Below are positions 61,072 through 64,000 of a DNA stretch of 64,000 nucleotides, piece by piece. Position numbers and translations under genes: made by a program. The notes beneath the pieces were generated by a model. The model did no database searches. It was not told where the DNA came from and saw only the letters and a list, made by a program, of their open reading frames with translations. The DNA is from Jeotgalibaca porci (GTDB lineage Bacteria > Bacillota > Bacilli > Lactobacillales > Aerococcaceae), in contig NZ_CP049889.1 of assembly GCF_011299095.1 (NCBI RefSeq), positions 1,009,501 to 1,073,500 on the forward strand, in the 5' to 3' direction. Each line of letters begins with the position of its first letter. Position 1 is the first letter of the stretch.

Positions 61072-62157
61072 ATGATCTATATGTATGTGTTTATTCTCGT
61101 TCTTTCGATTGCCAGCGGATGGGCAATGCTCTGGCATACTCCAAAACTGGCCCTACGAGAAAAAATGCAAAAACAAAAAAAACAGGTGTCGATTATTATA
61201 CCTGCGCGTAATGAAGAAAAGAATTTACCCATTCTACTGGCATCCGTTCAAAAACAAACGTATAAACCGCTTGAGATTTTAGTCATTGATGATTATTCCG
61301 AAGACCAAACCGCGCAAGTCGCCCGAGAATACGGTGCAACTGTGGTTCAAGTTCAAAGAGATGAACGTGAATGGTTTGGTAAAGCAGCCGCTTGTTGGTA
61401 TGGCGCCCAAGCCGCCGCTGGTGATACGTTCTTGTTCTTGGATGCTGATATCTTCTTTCCGGGTTCGGATAGCTTAGCGCGGATGATTGCTAACTTCCAG
61501 GAAGATACCGTTCTTTCTATCCAGCCTTATCACACCATCCGCAAAAGCTATGAGAACCTTTCTGTTATCTTTAACATTTTGGTTCTGGCAGGTATGAATC
61601 AATTTTCTATCTTAGGTAAACGTCTGCCCGCCGCCGGTGCATTCGGCCCTACTTTACTTTGTTCAAGGAGTGCATATTTTCAAGTCGGTGGACATAAGAG
61701 AGTGCGTCATAACATTATGGAGAACATCGCGTTGGGGCAGATATTTATCGAACAAGAATTTCCGGTTCAACTCTATTCTGGTAAAGATGTTCTACATTTT
61801 CGCATGTACCCGGATGGAATCGCGCACCTTTTCGAAGGGTGGTCAAAAAGTTTTGCTTCCGGTTCAGTTGCTACGCATCTCTTCATCATGATTTGTAGTG
61901 GCCTGTGGATTTCAGGCGCTTTTATTTCTGGACTTTATTTAATCTTTTCTGGTTTTCAACTACTAGCATGGTTCGGCTACTTCGCCTTCTTTCTTTCATT
62001 TTTAAGAATGGCGCGCACCGCAGGCAACTTTTCTGTTTTATTATCCTTTTTTTACCCGCTATTATTTTCATACTTCGTCTGCGTGTTTATCTGGTCCGCA
62101 ATCAAGACCTTTGTTTTGAAAAGTGTTTCTTGGAAAGGAAGAAAAATTGAATTATAG
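61072..62157 (+). CDS. crtQ: Diaponeurosporenoate glycosyltransferase
   Basis: 361 residues, GT2. N-terminal membrane helix, then VSIIIPARNEEKNLPILLASV, VIDDYSEDQT and FLFLDADIFFPG (DxD). Three to four membrane helices occupy about 265-350. Length and layout match CrtQ, which attaches glucose to the C30 carotenoid acid. Start behind AAGGAGGG. Confidence 0.92.
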   Translation: MIYMYVFILVLSIASGWAMLWHTPKLALREKMQKQKKQVSIIIPARNEEKNLPILLASVQKQTYKPLEILVIDDYSEDQTAQVAREYGATVVQVQRDEREWFGKAAACWYGAQAAAGDTFLFLDADIFFPGSDSLARMIANFQEDTVLSIQPYHTIRKSYENLSVIFNILVLAGMNQFSILGKRLPAAGAFGPTLLCSRSAYFQVGGHKRVRHNIMENIALGQIFIEQEFPVQLYSGKDVLHFRMYPDGIAHLFEGWSKSFASGSVATHLFIMICSGLWISGAFISGLYLIFSGFQLLAWFGYFAFFLSFLRMARTAGNFSVLLSFFYPLLFSYFVCVFIWSAIKTFVLKSVSWKGRKIEL

Positions 62158-62168
62158 GAGGTAAGGCC

Positions 62169-62678
62169 ATGTTAATCGACTTACCACTTCATTGGATTAT
62201 TCTTTTGGATATTGCCGCCTGGTTTATCTTTCATATGGTCATTTCTCTTGGGTGTATGAAGATTCCCGACGCGTGGTATGCGAAGACCGAATCTTTCTAT
62301 CAACCTTTCGCATGGGAAAAAAACGGCGAACTATGGCAAAGGCTCTTTCGGATTAAAGATTGGAAAAGAAAGTTGCCTGAGGGGTCCAGTATTATTAAAA
62401 GTTCTTACAATAAAAAACAGTTGCACGGAACAGATAAGCAGACATTTGAAAAGTTCATCATCGAGACAAAACGTGCGGAACTGACACACTGGCTCTTAAT
62501 GCCGCCAGCATTTGTATTCTTTATCTGGAACCCCCTCTGGGCAGGTATCGTAATGGTTATCTATGCATGTGTTGTCAATATCCCGTTTATTCTTATCCAG
62601 CGTTATAATCGTCCGCGGTTGGAACGGGTTAAAGAACGAAAACATAAAATAAATAGCTCAAATCAAAAAAGAGCGTGA
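62169..62678 (+). CDS. crtO: Glycosyl-diaponeurosporenoate acyltransferase
   Basis: 169 residues with membrane helices at about 8-28 and 112-145. The family block SFYQPFAWEKNGELWQRLFRIKDWKRKLPEGSS is present, and FIIETKRAELTHWLLMPPAFVFFIW follows. It adds a fatty acyl chain to the sugar in staphyloxanthin-type pigments. Last gene of the plus-strand crt operon, 11 bases after crtQ. Confidence 0.92.
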   Translation: MLIDLPLHWIILLDIAAWFIFHMVISLGCMKIPDAWYAKTESFYQPFAWEKNGELWQRLFRIKDWKRKLPEGSSIIKSSYNKKQLHGTDKQTFEKFIIETKRAELTHWLLMPPAFVFFIWNPLWAGIVMVIYACVVNIPFILIQRYNRPRLERVKERKHKINSSNQKRA

Positions 62679-62705
62679 GACAAATGTCTCACGCTCTTTT
62701 TTGAT
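62661..62705. terminator. Bidirectional terminator after crtO
   Basis: A perfect 21-bp stem including AGAGCGTGAGAC/GTCTCACGCTCT with a 3-base loop and A/T ends. Confidence 0.95.
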
Positions 62706-63385
62706 TATCTGATATGTTCGTAAAATAAATCAACCGAGAATTGACGCGTCAAATTCATCCAAACATAGTAGTTGATCGCCCCGCCGAAGAAACAAAGGTA
62801 TGCCAATGAAAAATTTTGTAGAAGAAATATTGTAACAATGACATAAAAAACATTCAGCATCGTTACTTTCGGTAAACGGTAACTGACAAGCAAGGACCAA
62901 CTAATTTTCTTCTTAAATGGAACTTCTTTCGCACGTTCATCTGTCGAAATCAACAAAACGAAAAACATACTACTTATCAAAAAGCTTCCAGTAATCAGTA
63001 ATGGATACAATAATACGGTTAAATCTGCCACAAGTAAAATACGTAAATCTAAAACCAATAGGCAAATGAAAAACGTATAAAATAAATAGATATTCCAGTT
63101 ATTTTTCAATATTTCTTTATACAAAGAGAAATAGCGTTTCAATGATACAGTCTCTTCTTCATTATCCGCAACCGCTTTGAACTGAGCAGAGAAACTAACC
63201 AGTAAAAAGAAAATTGGGATAATAAATAAAATGAAATTATTCATACTCAAGCGGAAGAAAAAAAGTAAAACTAAAAACAATCCGTTTGAAAGAATAAAAT
63301 ACGTATTGTGAATCAGTAACCGGTAAAAATACTGGACAGCTGTAACTGTCCAATTTGTAATAACATCATGATTAACATTAAACAC
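62705..63385 (-). CDS. YesL/DUF624-family membrane protein
   Basis: 226 residues with about five hydrophobic helices and a KRYFSLYKEILKNNWNIY loop typical of YesL. DUF624 proteins are usually encoded next to carbohydrate ABC transporters of the MalFG/LplBC type, as here, 12 bases downstream of the permease gene. A role with the transporter is presumed but unproven. Start region ATG 63385. Confidence 0.82.
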   Translation of the reverse strand: MFNVNHDVITNWTVTAVQYFYRLLIHNTYFILSNGLFLVLLFFFRLSMNNFILFIIPIFFLLVSFSAQFKAVADNEEETVSLKRYFSLYKEILKNNWNIYLFYTFFICLLVLDLRILLVADLTVLLYPLLITGSFLISSMFFVLLISTDERAKEVPFKKKISWSLLVSYRLPKVTMLNVFYVIVTIFLLQNFSLAYLCFFGGAINYYVWMNLTRQFSVDLFYEHIR

Positions 63386-63396
63386 TAAATCACACC

Positions 63397-64000
63397 CTAT
63401 CCTTTGATACCGCTTGACGTTACACCTTCTACGAAATACTTTTGTGCACTAAAGAATAAGATAATCGCTGGTAGCAATGAAATGAGCGACATCGCGAATA
63501 CTTGGTTCCATGGTGTATTAGTTGAAGGGTCAACGTTCAATTTCAAAGCCAGTGATACCGGGTAATTCTCTTGGGATGTGATATAAATCAAAGGACCAAG
63601 GAAATCACTGAATGACCACACGAATTGAAAAATAATGCACGAAATCAGTGCCGGTTTTAAAGCCGGTACTAAAATGCGCCATAAAACTTCAAAGGAGTTA
63701 CAGCCATCCACCGTTGCGGCTTCATCCAAGTCTTTCGGAATAGAACGTAAGAATTGAATCAGCATGAATACGAAAAATGGTTCTTGCGCGAAGAATGAAT
63801 TGGCAACTAAAGGCACATATGTATCTAACATACCTAAGTTCTTCCAGAATAAGTACAATGGAATCCGCGTTACAACTTGAGGTAAGAACATAGTTGCCAT
63901 CAGTAAGGAGAACATTACTTTTTTGAATGGAAAATCAAAGCGAGCAAAACCATAGGCAGTAACTGTAGCGGAAACAATTGTAAAAAGAATCTTTGGAATC
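63397..64000 (-). CDS. Carbohydrate ABC transporter permease (partial)
   Basis: The reading frame is open to the window edge: codons upstream of the Met at 63915 read IPKILFTIVSATVTAYGFARFDFPFKK, so the gene starts beyond 64000. The EAA loop EAATVDGCNSFEVLWRILVPALKPAL and the C-terminal QKYFVEGVTSSGIKG identify the MalG/LplC/AraQ-type second permease of a CUT1 sugar transporter. The substrate cannot be told from this end. Confidence 0.92.
   Translation of the reverse strand, partial: IPKILFTIVSATVTAYGFARFDFPFKKVMFSLLMATMFLPQVVTRIPLYLFWKNLGMLDTYVPLVANSFFAQEPFFVFMLIQFLRSIPKDLDEAATVDGCNSFEVLWRILVPALKPALISCIIFQFVWSFSDFLGPLIYITSQENYPVSLALKLNVDPSTNTPWNQVFAMSLISLLPAIILFFSAQKYFVEGVTSSGIKG

Overview
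The window looks like a chromosomal segment of a low-GC Gram-positive bacterium of the Lactobacillales, most plausibly a member of the Carnobacteriaceae. This is inferred from gene content and codon style, not from a database match. Pointers are a C30 (staphyloxanthin-type) carotenoid cluster, luxS, the cdaA-cdaR-glmM operon, a glmS gene with a glmS ribozyme, ECF-transporter S components, a meso-diaminopimelate dehydrogenase, an Opp peptide transporter and strong AGGAGG ribosome binding sites. Codon usage looks even across most of the window. The exception is a visibly GC-richer IS200/IS605 element at about 38.3-40.1 kb.

Layout. 0-9 kb: a structured repeat with its own terminator, a CofE-like ligase, a cobalamin-riboswitch operon (DUF4430 lipoprotein plus ECF S component), thioredoxin, VanZ, luxS, a HAD phosphatase, an IS3-family element sitting in the loop of a terminator, a flavin reductase and an exonuclease-BRCT fusion. 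9-18 kb: a tightly packed minus-strand operon (CarS-like CDP-lipid synthase, CDP-alcohol phosphatidyltransferase, phosphatidylserine decarboxylase-like enzyme, UbiA-type prenyltransferase, a PEP-synthase-like dikinase and a GNAT-like protein). It is preceded by a second copy of the structured repeat and by uppP, a GT2 glycosyltransferase and an acyltransferase-like gene. 18-30 kb: a DUF4153 membrane protein, an AraC regulator, an FAD/NAD(P) protein, a cysteine-free sirtuin, five 50-bp tandem repeats, ddh and small metabolic genes. 30-38 kb: ribozyme-controlled glmS, a LytTR/DUF3021 pair, glmM-cdaR-cdaA and azoreductase. 38-44 kb: tnpA/tnpB, tRNA-Gln and tRNA-Tyr, an ABC1/UbiB kinase with a phasin-like partner, and an ECF S component. 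45-54 kb: an oligopeptide uptake and peptidase operon behind a 24-codon leader peptide with Ile/Leu codons and a terminator. 54-63 kb: divergent carotenoid operons. 63-64 kb: the edge of a sugar ABC transporter.

How the genes fit together. The 9.3-15.7 kb operon carries the four late activities of the archaeal ether-phospholipid route (prenyl transfer, CTP activation, serine headgroup addition, decarboxylation). It may therefore make a dedicated aminophospholipid, possibly prenylated. This is the best candidate for an undescribed system, and its chemistry is inferred from family membership only. The opp operon appears to be controlled by ribosome-mediated attenuation that senses Ile/Leu supply. 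The carotenoid genes share matching operators over two divergent promoters, and the crtN-crtM transcript runs on into an OhrR-like regulator and a glutathione peroxidase, which suggests an antioxidant regulon. The carotenoid oxidase gene carries an in-frame TGA at codon 22, so the late part of that pathway may be broken in this strain.
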